DNA of 64,000 bases, from assembly GCA_017446265.1 (NCBI GenBank), contig JAFSRD010000039.1:1-64000 (forward strand), read 5' to 3'. Below are positions 55,102-64,000 of this stretch, piece after piece. The notes under the pieces were generated by a model. That model saw nothing but the letters and a program-made list of their open reading frames with translations. It ran no database searches and had not been told where the DNA came from. This DNA is from Treponema sp. Its GTDB lineage: Bacteria; Spirochaetota; Spirochaetia; Treponematales; Treponemataceae. Each line of letters begins with the position of its first letter. Position 1 is the stretch's first letter. Made by a program: the position numbers and the translations under genes.

Positions 55102-56118
55102 ATGAAGAAAAAAATTAAACTGGTGGTTATTATTGCAAGTGTGCTTGCCGTGCTGTGCATTGCACTCGTTGTCGCTCGAAAAATAATCGCATTGAAAAAT
55201 CAAAACGCTACGACATACACGGTGCGCAAAGAAAGATACAAAAATGAAATCAACATCGCGGGCACTGTTTCTGCTGCAAACGAGCAGACGCTGCAAGCGC
55301 TCGGCAACGGCACTGTCGTAGGCGTATACGTTAAAAAAGGCGACACACTCAAAAAAGGCGATTTAATAATGCAGCTTGACGACACAACAGAACAGTACAA
55401 TCTTGAAAAACTCGACTACGATATTGCCACAACGCGCATCACCGGCTCGCAGCGCGAATATGAGCTCATGCAAAAGCAACGCGTATCACTCTTGCAAAAA
55501 ATAAGCGACAGAAAAGTTGTAGCAACATTTGACGGCGTTATTGCAGATTTAGATGTTGCAGTTGGCGACTCGCTTGAAGCAAAAGATAAAGTCGGCACGC
55601 TCGTGGACATCAGCTATCTTACAGCGGAAGTTGAAATTGCAGAGACAGATGTTGCAAAGCTCAGGGTGAATCAAACTGTTGAGTTTACATTTCCTGCGCA
55701 TGATGACACAGTAATTGGCTACGTGACAGGCTGGCCTGCAATCGGAACAGTCACATCCCGCGGCGCAACAGTTGTGAACGCAACGCTCCGCATCGACAAC
55801 TACCCCGAAAGCATTTTGCCAAATTTTTCGTTTACGGGAAAAATCAAAATCGCAGACGACCAGGAACTGTTGATTGTGGAGCGGTACGCAATCGCACGAG
55901 AAGGGGGCAATGCGTTTGTGGAACTTGCAAAAACAGGCGAGCGCATTGCAGTGCAAGCAAAGCAATACAGCGGCGACTACATGCAAATTACTGAAGGACT
56001 TTCTGGTGGCGAAGTGCTCAAAGCGCAAAGCACGCCGCGTCAGTCAGGACCGCGCGGAGGCGGTGGACAAGGAAGAGTTCCACGTACTGGTGGCGGCATG
56101 CTGCCCGGAGGCAGATAG
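55102..56118 (+). CDS. periplasmic adaptor (MacA/HlyD family)
   Basis: 338 residues. N-terminal membrane anchor (KLVVIIASVLAVLCIALVVA), lipoyl half-motifs (GNGTVVGVYVKKGDTLKKGD and VATFDGVIADLDVAVGDSLEA) around a short alpha-hairpin, and a beta-barrel region. It bridges the inner-membrane ABC permease to the TolC-like duct. The last ~25 residues are Gly/Arg/Pro-rich (GPRGGGGQGRVPRTGGG). Start at 55102, 8 nt after AGGAG, preferred to ATG 55096. Confidence 0.9.
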   Translation: MKKKIKLVVIIASVLAVLCIALVVARKIIALKNQNATTYTVRKERYKNEINIAGTVSAANEQTLQALGNGTVVGVYVKKGDTLKKGDLIMQLDDTTEQYNLEKLDYDIATTRITGSQREYELMQKQRVSLLQKISDRKVVATFDGVIADLDVAVGDSLEAKDKVGTLVDISYLTAEVEIAETDVAKLRVNQTVEFTFPAHDDTVIGYVTGWPAIGTVTSRGATVVNATLRIDNYPESILPNFSFTGKIKIADDQELLIVERYAIAREGGNAFVELAKTGERIAVQAKQYSGDYMQITEGLSGGEVLKAQSTPRQSGPRGGGGQGRVPRTGGGMLPGGR

Positions 56119-56119
56119 C

Positions 56120-56875
56120 ATGGCAAAAACAGTTATCTGTTTGGACAACGTAAAAAAAACATACGACATGGGCAATACGTCTGTGCACGCGCTTCGCGGC
56201 ATCAGCTTTTCGATTGGGCAAGGAGAGTTCGTTTCAATTATGGGTCCCTCTGGTTCGGGCAAATCAACATGCATGAATATGGTCGGCTGCCTTGACAGAC
56301 CAACGAGCGGCATTGTTGAAGTAGGTGGCAAGGAAACGGCAAAGATGAGTGAAAAAGAACTTGCCGTTTTGCGAAACGAAACAATTGGCTTTGTGTTTCA
56401 GCAGTATCATCTTATTTCGTCGCTTTCTGTGCTCGAAAATGTAATGCTGCCGCTTCGTTACCGCGGCATGGAAAAAAGCGTGCGCATTGAGCAAGCAAAA
56501 GAGGCGCTTGACCGCGTGGGACTTTCAGAGCGCATGAACCACATGCCGTATGAGCTTTCCGGCGGACAAAAACAGCGCGTGGCGATTGCACGTGCCACAG
56601 TGACAAAGCCGTACATCGTTCTTGCAGACGAGCCAACAGGCGCGCTCGACAGTGAAACAGGGCTTGCAGTGCTCAAACTTTTTCGCGAAATCAACAATTC
56701 AGGTACAACGATTGTGATTGTTACACACGATGCAGGAATAGGCGCAAGCACGAACAGGTGCATAAAAATATTTGACGGGCGCATACAGAGCGACAAAACG
56801 CAAACGCCTATCTCTGCAAAAGATGCTATTGCAGGAGATGTGCAGTACCGCGCAAGCAGCGAACCACCGCTTTAG
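56120..56875 (+). CDS. MacB/LolD-type ABC ATPase
   Basis: 251 residues. Walker A GPSGSGKST at 42-50, Q-loop VFQQYHL, signature LSGGQKQRVAIARA, Walker B IVLADEPTGALD and switch VTHDA. It energises the FtsX-like permease encoded 13 nt downstream, in a MacAB-TolC type exporter. ATG at 56120 is 2 nt after the adaptor stop, with GGAGG inside the adaptor's last codons; a longer frame overlapping the adaptor gene is out-of-phase noise. Confidence 0.93.
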   Translation: MAKTVICLDNVKKTYDMGNTSVHALRGISFSIGQGEFVSIMGPSGSGKSTCMNMVGCLDRPTSGIVEVGGKETAKMSEKELAVLRNETIGFVFQQYHLISSLSVLENVMLPLRYRGMEKSVRIEQAKEALDRVGLSERMNHMPYELSGGQKQRVAIARATVTKPYIVLADEPTGALDSETGLAVLKLFREINNSGTTIVIVTHDAGIGASTNRCIKIFDGRIQSDKTQTPISAKDAIAGDVQYRASSEPPL

Positions 56876-56888
56876 ATAAGGATGCAGT

Positions 56889-58085
56889 ATGTTTGAAGAT
56901 TTTATAAATGCAATGCAGAATTTCAGGCGCAACAAAGTGCGCACATTTCTCTCGCTGCTCGGCGTAATTATCGGCGTAGCCTCTGTCATTGTCATTATGA
57001 GCATGGGCGCAAGTTCCACCGCGCAAATTGCAGATACATTCGGTTCGTCAGGACTTGATTTTGTAAGCGTGGGCACAAGCTATTTTTCGCGCAGGGCGGG
57101 GAGAGCAATTGCCATCACTTTTGACGAAGAATTTCGCGAGGAACTTTTTGACAACATTAGCGATATAAAAAAAATCTGGTATAAAAACACTGCATCGGGA
57201 ACACTTTCATATGGAGAGACGAGCACCTCTTCGCAGCTCATTGCGATTGAGACAGGCTATCTTGAAACATACGGTCTTAAACTTGACTACGGCGATTTTT
57301 TTTCTGTTACCGACAATGCAAGCGGCGCACAAAAAATCATACTCGGAAGCGAAATAGCAGGAACGCTTTTCCCATCTGGGAGCGCACTCGGAAAATATAT
57401 TACTGCAACAATAAGCAATGTCGTATTCAATTTTGAAGTAGTCGGCGTGCTAAAAGAGCAAGTGTCAGGCATGGAATCGGCAACAACAGGCGCATACGTA
57501 CCTCGTGGATTTTACGAAAAAAAAATTGCACCGCATCCGGCAGCGTCCACCGTCATGGTGCAAGCAACATCTTCTGCAAAAGCAGTAAAACTCGTGGACA
57601 CAATAAACGCATACTGCACAGAAAAAACTGGCTCTGAATATGCTGTAAGCATACAATCAATGCAGTCGTTCATCGATCAAATGAGCGAAATAACGAATAC
57701 GCTGAGCACCATGCTTTCAGCAATTGCTGCCATTTCATTGCTCGTCGGCGGCATAGGAATCATGAACATCATGATTGTAACGGTGACAGAGCGTAAACAG
57801 GAAATAGGCATACGCAAAGCACTCGGCGCAAGCCCTGCAGCAATACGGCGGCAGTTCCTTGTAGAAAGTGCGAGCATCACCGTTATAGGCGGCACGCTCG
57901 GCATACTGCTCGGAGCAGCAATAAGTCTTGCAGTCGAATACGTTCGCTCACTCGCTTATGTTATAAGCTTTCCAGCATGCCTCGTAGCATTTGTGTTTTC
58001 TGTGTGCATCGGCATTTTCTTTGGCCTCAACCCTGCCGCGCGCGCTGCAAAACTTGATCCCGTCGATGCCCTTGCAGATAATTGA
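56889..58085 (+). CDS. MacB-type ABC permease (FtsX domain)
   Basis: 398 residues: membrane helix ~18-40 (LLGVIIGVASVIVIMSMGA, the typical MacB start), a ~220-residue periplasmic domain, then three helices with the FtsX motif MNIMIVTVTERKQEIGIRKALGAS. With the ATPase, adaptor and TolC-like genes it forms a complete tripartite pump for macrolides, peptides, lipoproteins or other envelope compounds. Confidence 0.93.
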   Translation: MFEDFINAMQNFRRNKVRTFLSLLGVIIGVASVIVIMSMGASSTAQIADTFGSSGLDFVSVGTSYFSRRAGRAIAITFDEEFREELFDNISDIKKIWYKNTASGTLSYGETSTSSQLIAIETGYLETYGLKLDYGDFFSVTDNASGAQKIILGSEIAGTLFPSGSALGKYITATISNVVFNFEVVGVLKEQVSGMESATTGAYVPRGFYEKKIAPHPAASTVMVQATSSAKAVKLVDTINAYCTEKTGSEYAVSIQSMQSFIDQMSEITNTLSTMLSAIAAISLLVGGIGIMNIMIVTVTERKQEIGIRKALGASPAAIRRQFLVESASITVIGGTLGILLGAAISLAVEYVRSLAYVISFPACLVAFVFSVCIGIFFGLNPAARAAKLDPVDALADN

Positions 58086-58139
58086 AAAAGTAAAAAGCAG
58101 TGCAAACGCAACTAATCGCGACACATACTCGTTTTGTTC

Positions 58140-58168
58140 TTGCACAAACACAACAGGTGCAGTAATCT
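58140..58168 (+). promoter_or_regulatory. promoter of murJ, predicted leaderless on GTG
   Basis: TTGCAC (58140-58145), 17-bp spacer, TAATCT (58163-58168); the GTG at 58175 begins 6 nt after, so initiation should be on the G of the start codon. Confidence 0.65.
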
Positions 58169-58174
58169 AGTACA

Positions 58175-59761
58175 GTGGAAAATAAAAAATCTCATTCGCT
58201 TTTAAAATCAGGCATACAACTTTCACTTGCAACACTGCTCTCGCGCATACTCGGACTTGTACGCGAAATGACGAAAGCAGCTTTTTTAGGCACAGGCGGT
58301 CTTGCAGATGCGTTCGGCATCGCATTTCAGTTGCCAAATCTTTTTCGCCGTCTATTTGCAGAGAACAGCATTTCTGTCGCATTCATTCCCACATTCCGCA
58401 CATACATTGAAGACGAGCAAAACGACAAGCGCACAACGCAGGACTTTGTTTCTGCGACGCTCACACTCGTTACGTTTTTAACAACTGTTGTTGTAACGCT
58501 CGGACTCATCGTTACACCACTGCTCATCAAACTTTTCTATGGCGATTCAGACCCGCAGTCATTTCCAGAGGCAGTGCTGCTTACGCGCATTATGTTTCCG
58601 TATCTTATTGTCGTTTCTGTTGCCGCTTTTTTTCAAGGCATTTTAAACGGCGTGAACATTTTTACGCCATCGGGATTCGCGCCCGTGCTGTTCAACGCGG
58701 TTGTGATTGCAGCAACATACACGCTTTCTCCGCGCATGGAAAATCCTGCGCGCGCAATGGCAACGGGCGTTATTGCAGGCGGTATTGTACAAATGTTGTT
58801 CCAGTTTCCGTTTGTGCTGCATGCCACATGGCGCGTTTCATTTACATCGCTCAAAAACGCATTCACCAATCCAGGCACGCGCCGCGTTATTGCGCTTGTA
58901 TTGCCAACGATTATAGGCATGGCGGCATATCAAGTGAATGATGTTGTATCGAGTACGCTCGCAAAACGAGCAGGAATTGGCATTTACGCAAGCTTGCAAT
59001 ATTCGCTTCGTCTGCAAGAATTGATTCTGGGGATTTTTGCCGTTTCAATCGGGAGTGTTATTCTTCCAGACATGGCAGCTCTTGCGCAAAAAAAACAATG
59101 GGATGATTTTACAGTTCTCCTTACGCGCGCAATACAAATCATCACGCTCATTGCAATTCCCGTAACGCTTTACTCACTCATATGCGGGCGCGAAATAATT
59201 TCGCTCGTGTACAAAAGCAAAAACTTTACTGACGAATCTGTAGCGATGACGCTTTCCGTGTTCCGATTTCACATGATAGGACTTGCATTCATTGCGCTCA
59301 ATCGAATTCTTGCGCCCGCTTTTTACGCTCAGCAAAACACAACGCTTCCCACAGTGGCAGGCATTTTCAACTTTGCCGTAAATATTACGCTTGCCGCAGT
59401 ACTTGTAAAAACGATGCATGGAAGCGGCATAGCACTTGCGCTTTCTGTTGCAAGTTTTGCGAACACAGTGTTTTTGTTTTGCGCCATGCCGCGCCTTCAT
59501 TCTGTTGAAACAAAAAAAATTGTCAAAGTGTTTGTTTTGTACGCGCTCAAAATTACTGCATTCTCTTTTATTGCCGCATTGCCGGTGCATGCCTCGTTGC
59601 CGCATCTTGTCAATTTTTTTGCAGGGCATTCGCGGCTTATTTCAAACGGCGCAGTAATTGTGCTTTCCGCACTGTTGTTCGCGCTTGTGGGAGTTGCATT
59701 GCTTGCGCTTACAAAAGACGATATTGCAAAAGAAGTTGCAGCAAAGTTGCAACGGAAATGA
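58175..59761 (+). CDS. murJ: lipid II flippase MurJ (MviN)
   Basis: 528 residues, 14 membrane helices, MATE-like. N-terminal motif SLLKSGIQLSLATLLSRILGLVREM and ADAFGIAFQLPNLFRRLFAE are diagnostic for MurJ/MviN. It moves lipid II across the inner membrane for peptidoglycan synthesis. Starts with GTG at 58175; no Shine-Dalgarno site. It follows the efflux operon after 89 nt with its own promoter. Confidence 0.95.
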   Translation: MENKKSHSLLKSGIQLSLATLLSRILGLVREMTKAAFLGTGGLADAFGIAFQLPNLFRRLFAENSISVAFIPTFRTYIEDEQNDKRTTQDFVSATLTLVTFLTTVVVTLGLIVTPLLIKLFYGDSDPQSFPEAVLLTRIMFPYLIVVSVAAFFQGILNGVNIFTPSGFAPVLFNAVVIAATYTLSPRMENPARAMATGVIAGGIVQMLFQFPFVLHATWRVSFTSLKNAFTNPGTRRVIALVLPTIIGMAAYQVNDVVSSTLAKRAGIGIYASLQYSLRLQELILGIFAVSIGSVILPDMAALAQKKQWDDFTVLLTRAIQIITLIAIPVTLYSLICGREIISLVYKSKNFTDESVAMTLSVFRFHMIGLAFIALNRILAPAFYAQQNTTLPTVAGIFNFAVNITLAAVLVKTMHGSGIALALSVASFANTVFLFCAMPRLHSVETKKIVKVFVLYALKITAFSFIAALPVHASLPHLVNFFAGHSRLISNGAVIVLSALLFALVGVALLALTKDDIAKEVAAKLQRK

Positions 59762-59792
59762 CGTGAAGCAACATTTGTGCAAACTGCCCATT

Positions 59793-59836
59793 GGGACTGT
59801 CCGAGAAGTTTTCAAAACTTCATCAAAGACAGCCCC
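59793..59836. terminator. nested hairpin after murJ
   Basis: GGGACTGTC (59793-59801) pairs with GACAGCCCC (59828-59836), one mismatch, around an inner 17-nt palindrome GAAGTTTTCAAAACTTC (59805-59821). Confidence 0.6.
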
Positions 59837-59858
59837 GTAAGCAAAGTTGAATCAGCAG

Positions 59859-59888
59859 GATTTTCTTGCAATTCGCTCCAAGAAAATC
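59859..59888. terminator. 10-bp hairpin between convergent murJ and ushA-like genes
   Basis: GATTTTCTTG (59859-59868) and CAAGAAAATC (59879-59888) pair perfectly with a 10-nt loop, 40 nt beyond the minus-strand stop. Confidence 0.6.
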
Positions 59889-59928
59889 ATTCATTCTACC
59901 GTAAATGACGCGAGTTGGTCATTACCAT

Positions 59929-61746
59929 TTAAAAGTGCAGCACGACATTTGAATCCGTATATGCCATAAAGTCAGGATTCTTTTTCAGGAATTTGATGAA
60001 CGATTCTGCATCGGGCAAGTAGGTGTCCTCGCCGCCGCGCTCCTGCACAACTTTGCCGAGCGTCACGTAGCCGTCCTTTTCACCTGCAATGTAAGCATTG
60101 GTGCCCATACGATACATTTTCGTCTCGTCAACGAGTTCCCACGCACCTGTCTTGCGGTTTTGAATCTCAAGCTTCACCAGACGTTTTCCATTTCCGTCCT
60201 TCTCTCTATTCGCTTCAAAACGGATGCCCGCACCATAGGGAAACGCACCTGTCGATGTGCCTGCGAGCGCGAACTCCATCGCATCTTCAACAATCTGTTT
60301 TGCTTCCGCACCAGTTACATCTACCAAGAAAAGCGTATTGCCAAACGGCAAGAACGTATATGCATCATTGAATGTAACAGCTCCTGGCACGATGTCGGCA
60401 CGCACACCGCCAGAATTTTGAATAGTAAAATCAATGTTGCCCGTGCCGAGCGAACGCATTTCTGACAGCATCGTTTCCGCAACAAAGCGCGTTGCAACAG
60501 AACCGCGCGGGTTGTCTGCATTGGGGATTCTGTTTTTGGTGCCGCCGGGCATGACGCTGCCTGATATGGAGCCAACAACTTCACTTCCGAGCGTTTCTTT
60601 TTCTTTTTTAAATTGCTCAAGGACCGCGGCAGCATTCTCGTCTGCCCGTGCAATGCTCACAAACGGCAACTGTTTCAACTCTGAGATGATGGCATCCTTT
60701 TCTGCACCTGTCGGAGTGTATTTTTTGTTGGCGCTGTCTCTCCGCTCAAACCACGTGTCGTGAACGAGCACATGCGGCTTTCCTTCAATGCTTGTCACAA
60801 TGCCTGCTGCGTTGAACTGAATGCGGAGCTCGCCCACAAATTTTGAGTATTCCCAACCTTCAACAACATAGACAGGCTCGTTCGCAGGAGACATGAATTT
60901 TTTGGGGTAGTCAGCGGTGCCATATGTCTGGTCAGTGACGACAGGGAGACCAGCTTTTTTCATTGCTTCGTTGCCAAACAGCCAGTGCGTATCGCCGGTG
61001 ATGATGATATCAATTCCCGCAACCTTTTCGGCAATTTCAAAATTTTTGAGTGCGCCGCCATGTGAAAGCAAAATAATTTTATTGATGCCCTGTTTTTTAA
61101 GCTCGTCAGCATATTTTTGAGATGCTTCAATTTCATCAACAAAACGCACATCTTTTCCAGGGCTAGAAGAGTCCACTGTTTTCCGCACAGTATCTAATCC
61201 GATAATGCCGATTTTCTGTCCTTCAACCTCCATGACAGCGTAGGGTTTCCACATGCCGTACAGAATGCTGCTCTTATCGGGATTGACATTTGCAGAAAGC
61301 ACGGGAACTTTCAGATAGTCTAAAAATTTTTTCAAGCCTTCGTTTCCCGCGTCAAACTCATGGTTGCCAAGCGTAAAGTAATCAAAGCCGCTGATGTTCA
61401 TCATGGCAGCATCAGCACTGCCACCGAACAGCGTAAAGTAGAGCGTGCCGGTAATTGCATCTCCTGCATGCAGCGTTATCGGATTCTTTGCCGACTGCTT
61501 GAGCATTTTAATCTCATGCACTACTTCAGGATACCCACCGAACAGCGCCGCCGTCTTTTTTCCGCCAATCATCATGTCAAGCTGCACGGGCTCAAGGTGC
61601 GAATGGTGGTCATTGATGTGAATGACAGTAATCTCTAACGGTGCATTCATGCTTGCTGATGTTGCAAGCGGTTTGGTGCCTGCACAACTTACTGTAAAGA
61701 AAAGCAGCGCAGCAAGCGTAAAAGCAGACAGGTGAAATTTCTTCAT
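59929..61746 (-). CDS. 5'-nucleotidase/UshA-family lipoprotein
   Basis: 605 residues. Signal peptide with lipobox TVSC (C21). N-terminal metallophosphatase domain with metal motifs HINDHHSHLEP, HAGDAITGTLYF, GNHEFDAG, LSHGG and TGDTHWLF; C-terminal nucleotidase domain with NSGGVRADI and GNTLFLVDV. It hydrolyses extracellular nucleotides (5'-AMP, UDP-sugar or NAD type) for nucleoside and phosphate salvage at the cell surface. ATG at 61746 has GAGGATT. A small hairpin TTTAGGA/TCCTAAA (61773-61796) lies in its leader. Confidence 0.93.
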   Translation of the reverse strand: MKKFHLSAFTLAALLFFTVSCAGTKPLATSASMNAPLEITVIHINDHHSHLEPVQLDMMIGGKKTAALFGGYPEVVHEIKMLKQSAKNPITLHAGDAITGTLYFTLFGGSADAAMMNISGFDYFTLGNHEFDAGNEGLKKFLDYLKVPVLSANVNPDKSSILYGMWKPYAVMEVEGQKIGIIGLDTVRKTVDSSSPGKDVRFVDEIEASQKYADELKKQGINKIILLSHGGALKNFEIAEKVAGIDIIITGDTHWLFGNEAMKKAGLPVVTDQTYGTADYPKKFMSPANEPVYVVEGWEYSKFVGELRIQFNAAGIVTSIEGKPHVLVHDTWFERRDSANKKYTPTGAEKDAIISELKQLPFVSIARADENAAAVLEQFKKEKETLGSEVVGSISGSVMPGGTKNRIPNADNPRGSVATRFVAETMLSEMRSLGTGNIDFTIQNSGGVRADIVPGAVTFNDAYTFLPFGNTLFLVDVTGAEAKQIVEDAMEFALAGTSTGAFPYGAGIRFEANREKDGNGKRLVKLEIQNRKTGAWELVDETKMYRMGTNAYIAGEKDGYVTLGKVVQERGGEDTYLPDAESFIKFLKKNPDFMAYTDSNVVLHF

Positions 61747-61867
61747 AATAATCCTCCTATGAATTTCATCGTTTTAGGAATCACTCTCATCCTAAACAGC
61801 CATTGCCCAATGAACATCGCTCTTTATACAAACATCAGTCATGTGCCTTTCGCACGAATCAGCTATG

Positions 61868-62611
61868 TTAGTGGTTGCTCCTCAACTCCATGAACGCGCG
61901 CGCTCTTTCTTTACGCGAAGGACTGTCCAATTGTTTTCGCGTAACATCTAACGTTGAAAAATCATCGAGCATCATATTGTATGCATTATTGGCAAGGGCG
62001 GCGACAAAAGCTGCATAGCCGACGCGCGTGTTGCTCGCTTTTGTTAAAAGCAGCACGCGACGGTATAGCAAATTATCCATGTTGTACTGATGAGTTTTTA
62101 CATCGTCGAGCAATGCTGGCAGAATCTGTGCCGCCGCCGCCTTGTTGCTGTCTGCCGATATTTCAAACACGCGCTCAAACGGCATTCCTGTCGTTTTTAT
62201 GGCTGTACGCAACACTGCTCGCACATCTTTTGAGCCTGCTACAAACACTTTCATAGACGCCCTGTCCATGTTTGCAAGAACGGCAAGGCGTACAGTGTCG
62301 GAAGCTTGTTTTAATAATTCCTCGTTGCTATTTTCATAGCCGTAGATGACAAGGTAATTGCACTGTTTGGGAACAAGCTGCTTTTCCGTTTTCAGAACTT
62401 CCGTGAAAATGCCTGCTACCGCTTCCGCCTGCTTTTTGAGCGTAGCAGCACGCGCTGCATCTAAAACGGCAAGGGCTTCATAGCTTTTTGTCCAATCTTT
62501 TCCGTTGCTGTATGCGTGCAAAAAAGCATCTTCAGCCTTTTGCCATGCGCGCGTTTGAGCAACAGCAGGATTATGCGAAAAGAGAAAAAATAAAGCAAAA
62601 AATAAAAACAT
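61868..62611 (-). CDS. secreted hypothetical protein
   Basis: 247 residues with a signal peptide (MFLFFALFFLFSHNPAVAQ). The mature part is all-helical, rich in Ala and Leu, with a possible HEAT/armadillo-like pattern (ASDTVRLAVLANMDRASMKV, AAAAQILPALLDDVKTH), but I do not recognise a family. Adjacent to the nucleotidase gene on the same strand, 121 nt apart. No strong ribosome site. Confidence 0.72.
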   Translation of the reverse strand: MFLFFALFFLFSHNPAVAQTRAWQKAEDAFLHAYSNGKDWTKSYEALAVLDAARAATLKKQAEAVAGIFTEVLKTEKQLVPKQCNYLVIYGYENSNEELLKQASDTVRLAVLANMDRASMKVFVAGSKDVRAVLRTAIKTTGMPFERVFEISADSNKAAAAQILPALLDDVKTHQYNMDNLLYRRVLLLTKASNTRVGYAAFVAALANNAYNMMLDDFSTLDVTRKQLDSPSRKERARAFMELRSNH

Positions 62612-62642
62612 ATTTTAAATTATCTTTTATGTATTTAAAGTA

Positions 62643-62671
62643 ATTATACTATACCATTTCTATTTCGTCAA
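62643..62671 (-). promoter_or_regulatory. strong promoter of the 61868-62611 gene
   Basis: Minus strand TTGACG (62671-62666), 17-bp spacer, TATAAT (62648-62643); leader about 25 nt, A/T-rich. Confidence 0.75.
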
Positions 62672-62788
62672 ATAAAAAATATGCAAATATGTGAGTGCTA
62701 TTCACAACAGCAAAAAAAATGTATACTGTATGCATCTCTAAAACTGTCGCGGCATGCCCGGCAGCAACGCAGAGTATGAGATGACTGT

Positions 62789-64000
62789 ATGATTGACAAA
62801 TATGAAGTAGTAATCGGCTGTGAAATTCATACACAGCTTATCACAAGGACAAAAGCGTTTTGCGCGTGCGAGAATCGCTACGGCGGCATGCCTGACACGC
62901 GCGTGTGCCCTGTGTGCCTTGGATTGCCCGGTGCAATGCCGCGCGTGAGCAAGGGCTATGTGGAGCTCGGTGCTGTTGCGGGCAAGGCATTGAATTGCAC
63001 TATTGCGCACTTTACAAAGTTCGACCGCAAACACTATTTTTATCCTGACTTGGCAAAAGGCTACCAGATAACTCAGTACGACATGCCTCTGTGCACAGAC
63101 GGCTTCGTCGATTTGCCACTTGTACATTATCCCGAAAACGAGCAGCAGGGAGGAGCGGAGTTTCGTCCGAACAACTTTACGGGCGAGCCATGCATCATCG
63201 ACAATAAGTACCGCCGCGTACGCATTGAGCGAATCCATCTTGAAGAGGATGTAGGAAAATCACTCCACCTTGAAGGCGCGCATTCATACATTGACTACAA
63301 CCGCTGCGGCACGCCGCTCATCGAAATCGTAACAAAGCCCGACATGACAAGCCCCGATGAAGCAGCCCTTTTTATGCAGACAGTGCAGGAAATCTTGCGG
63401 TACGTAAAAGTGACAAAGGGCAATCTTGAAGAAGGCAACATGAGGTGCGACGCGAATATTAACTTGAATGTATGGGAAAACGGCAAACTTTATCATACGC
63501 CTATTTCTGAAATCAAAAACTTAAACTCGTTCCGCGCAATTCGCGACGCGTGCGCATATGAGGCAAAACGGCAACTCAAAGAATTTGAAACAGAGCGCAA
63601 AGAGTTTAACGCTGGTTTTAAAGTGACTATGGGTTGGGACGAAGCGAAAGGCGAAACAGTCATCCAGCGTACAAAAAATTCGTTTGTCGATTACCGCTTT
63701 GTCGTAGAGCCGGACATAAAGCCGTTTTCTGTGAGCGAAGAGTTGATTGCAAAGGCAGCGCAAAATGTTGGCGAGCTTCCCGAAGCAAAACGGCGGCGGT
63801 TTGTCGCGCAGTTTGCGCTTTCTGAAGCAGATGCCGAAACGCTCACATCCACAAAAGAACTTTCGCTATGGTTTGAACAAGCAGCACAAGGAGCAAAGAG
63901 CGCAAAACGCGTTGCGAATCTCATTTTAACAGAACTGCTCGCCGTGCTCAACGAAAAGCAAAAAACAATCGACGACGTGGAGATTACGCCGCTCCATATT
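62789..64000 (+). CDS. gatB: Asp/Glu-tRNA amidotransferase subunit B (partial, cut by window end)
   Basis: First 404 codons of GatB, open to the last base. With GatA and GatC it converts misacylated Glu-tRNA-Gln and Asp-tRNA-Asn to the correct Gln/Asn forms. Evidence: [17 protein letters not shown] at the start; the zinc-type cysteines in [10 protein letters not shown] and [31 protein letters not shown]; and [18 protein letters not shown]. Genes gatA and gatC are not adjacent upstream. ATG at 62789 has only a weak GAGATG-like site; a TATACT box is at 62722-62727. Confidence 0.95.
   Translation, partial: MIDKYEVVIGCEIHTQLITRTKAFCACENRYGGMPDTRVCPVCLGLPGAMPRVSKGYVELGAVAGKALNCTIAHFTKFDRKHYFYPDLAKGYQITQYDMPLCTDGFVDLPLVHYPENEQQGGAEFRPNNFTGEPCIIDNKYRRVRIERIHLEEDVGKSLHLEGAHSYIDYNRCGTPLIEIVTKPDMTSPDEAALFMQTVQEILRYVKVTKGNLEEGNMRCDANINLNVWENGKLYHTPISEIKNLNSFRAIRDACAYEAKRQLKEFETERKEFNAGFKVTMGWDEAKGETVIQRTKNSFVDYRFVVEPDIKPFSVSEELIAKAAQNVGELPEAKRRRFVAQFALSEADAETLTSTKELSLWFEQAAQGAKSAKRVANLILTELLAVLNEKQKTIDDVEITPLHI

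Noticed and set aside
62738-62775. Possible fifth member of the stem-loop repeat before gatB
   Set aside because: It shares AAAACTG and GGCAGC with copy A, but the order and pairing do not hold, so the similarity looks accidental.

Overview
The window looks like a chromosome segment of a host-associated spirochaete of the genus Treponema. The evidence is a glucose/galactose mglBAC operon, an archaeal-type PheS standing apart from pheT, a putative M23 peptidase-bactofilin-YaaR-RicT morphology cluster, a TraB-family membrane protein, and several secreted or cytoplasmic proteins of types I associate only with spirochaetes. Genus is inference from gene content; species is not assigned. No rRNA, tRNA, CRISPR array, IS element or prophage gene was seen. 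The last gene (gatB) runs off the right edge.

Layout. 0-7.6 kb: BCCT transporter, DUF1848 protein, a large unknown, and a tightly coupled operon DUF1538 membrane protein / tandem PII-like protein / birA. 7.6-11.4 kb: pth-mazG, a Rossmann-like unknown, and a DAACS symporter. 11.4-14.5 kb: sugar ABC importer (two permeases and a lipoprotein, no ATPase). 14.6-21.7 kb: mglB-mglA-mglC-tex, with a strong promoter overlapped by an inverted repeat and a structured mglB-mglA gap. 21.8-29.6 kb: an iron-type ABC importer with two ATPases and a membrane-anchored AraC regulator. 29.9-35.8 kb: MCP plus threonine aldolase, PutP, GNAT. 35.8-44.8 kb: DUF711, adenylate cyclase, pheS, secreted unknowns, tatD-dusB. 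45-48.7 kb: envelope/cytoskeleton cluster and a methyltransferase. 48.8-59.8 kb: an unknown membrane protein, TPR lipoprotein, TraB, a TolC-MacA-MacB-like efflux operon and murJ. 59.9-64 kb: 5'-nucleotidase lipoprotein, a secreted unknown and gatB.

Two system-level signals stand out. First, at least ten genes have a sigma70-type -10 box only 6-8 nt before the start codon, so their mRNAs should have no leader; other genes in the same window have good Shine-Dalgarno sites. Second, several intergenic gaps carry related stem-loop repeats, one of them between mglB and mglA. The DUF1538 + double PII-like pair is the best candidate for an uncharacterised regulated transport system.
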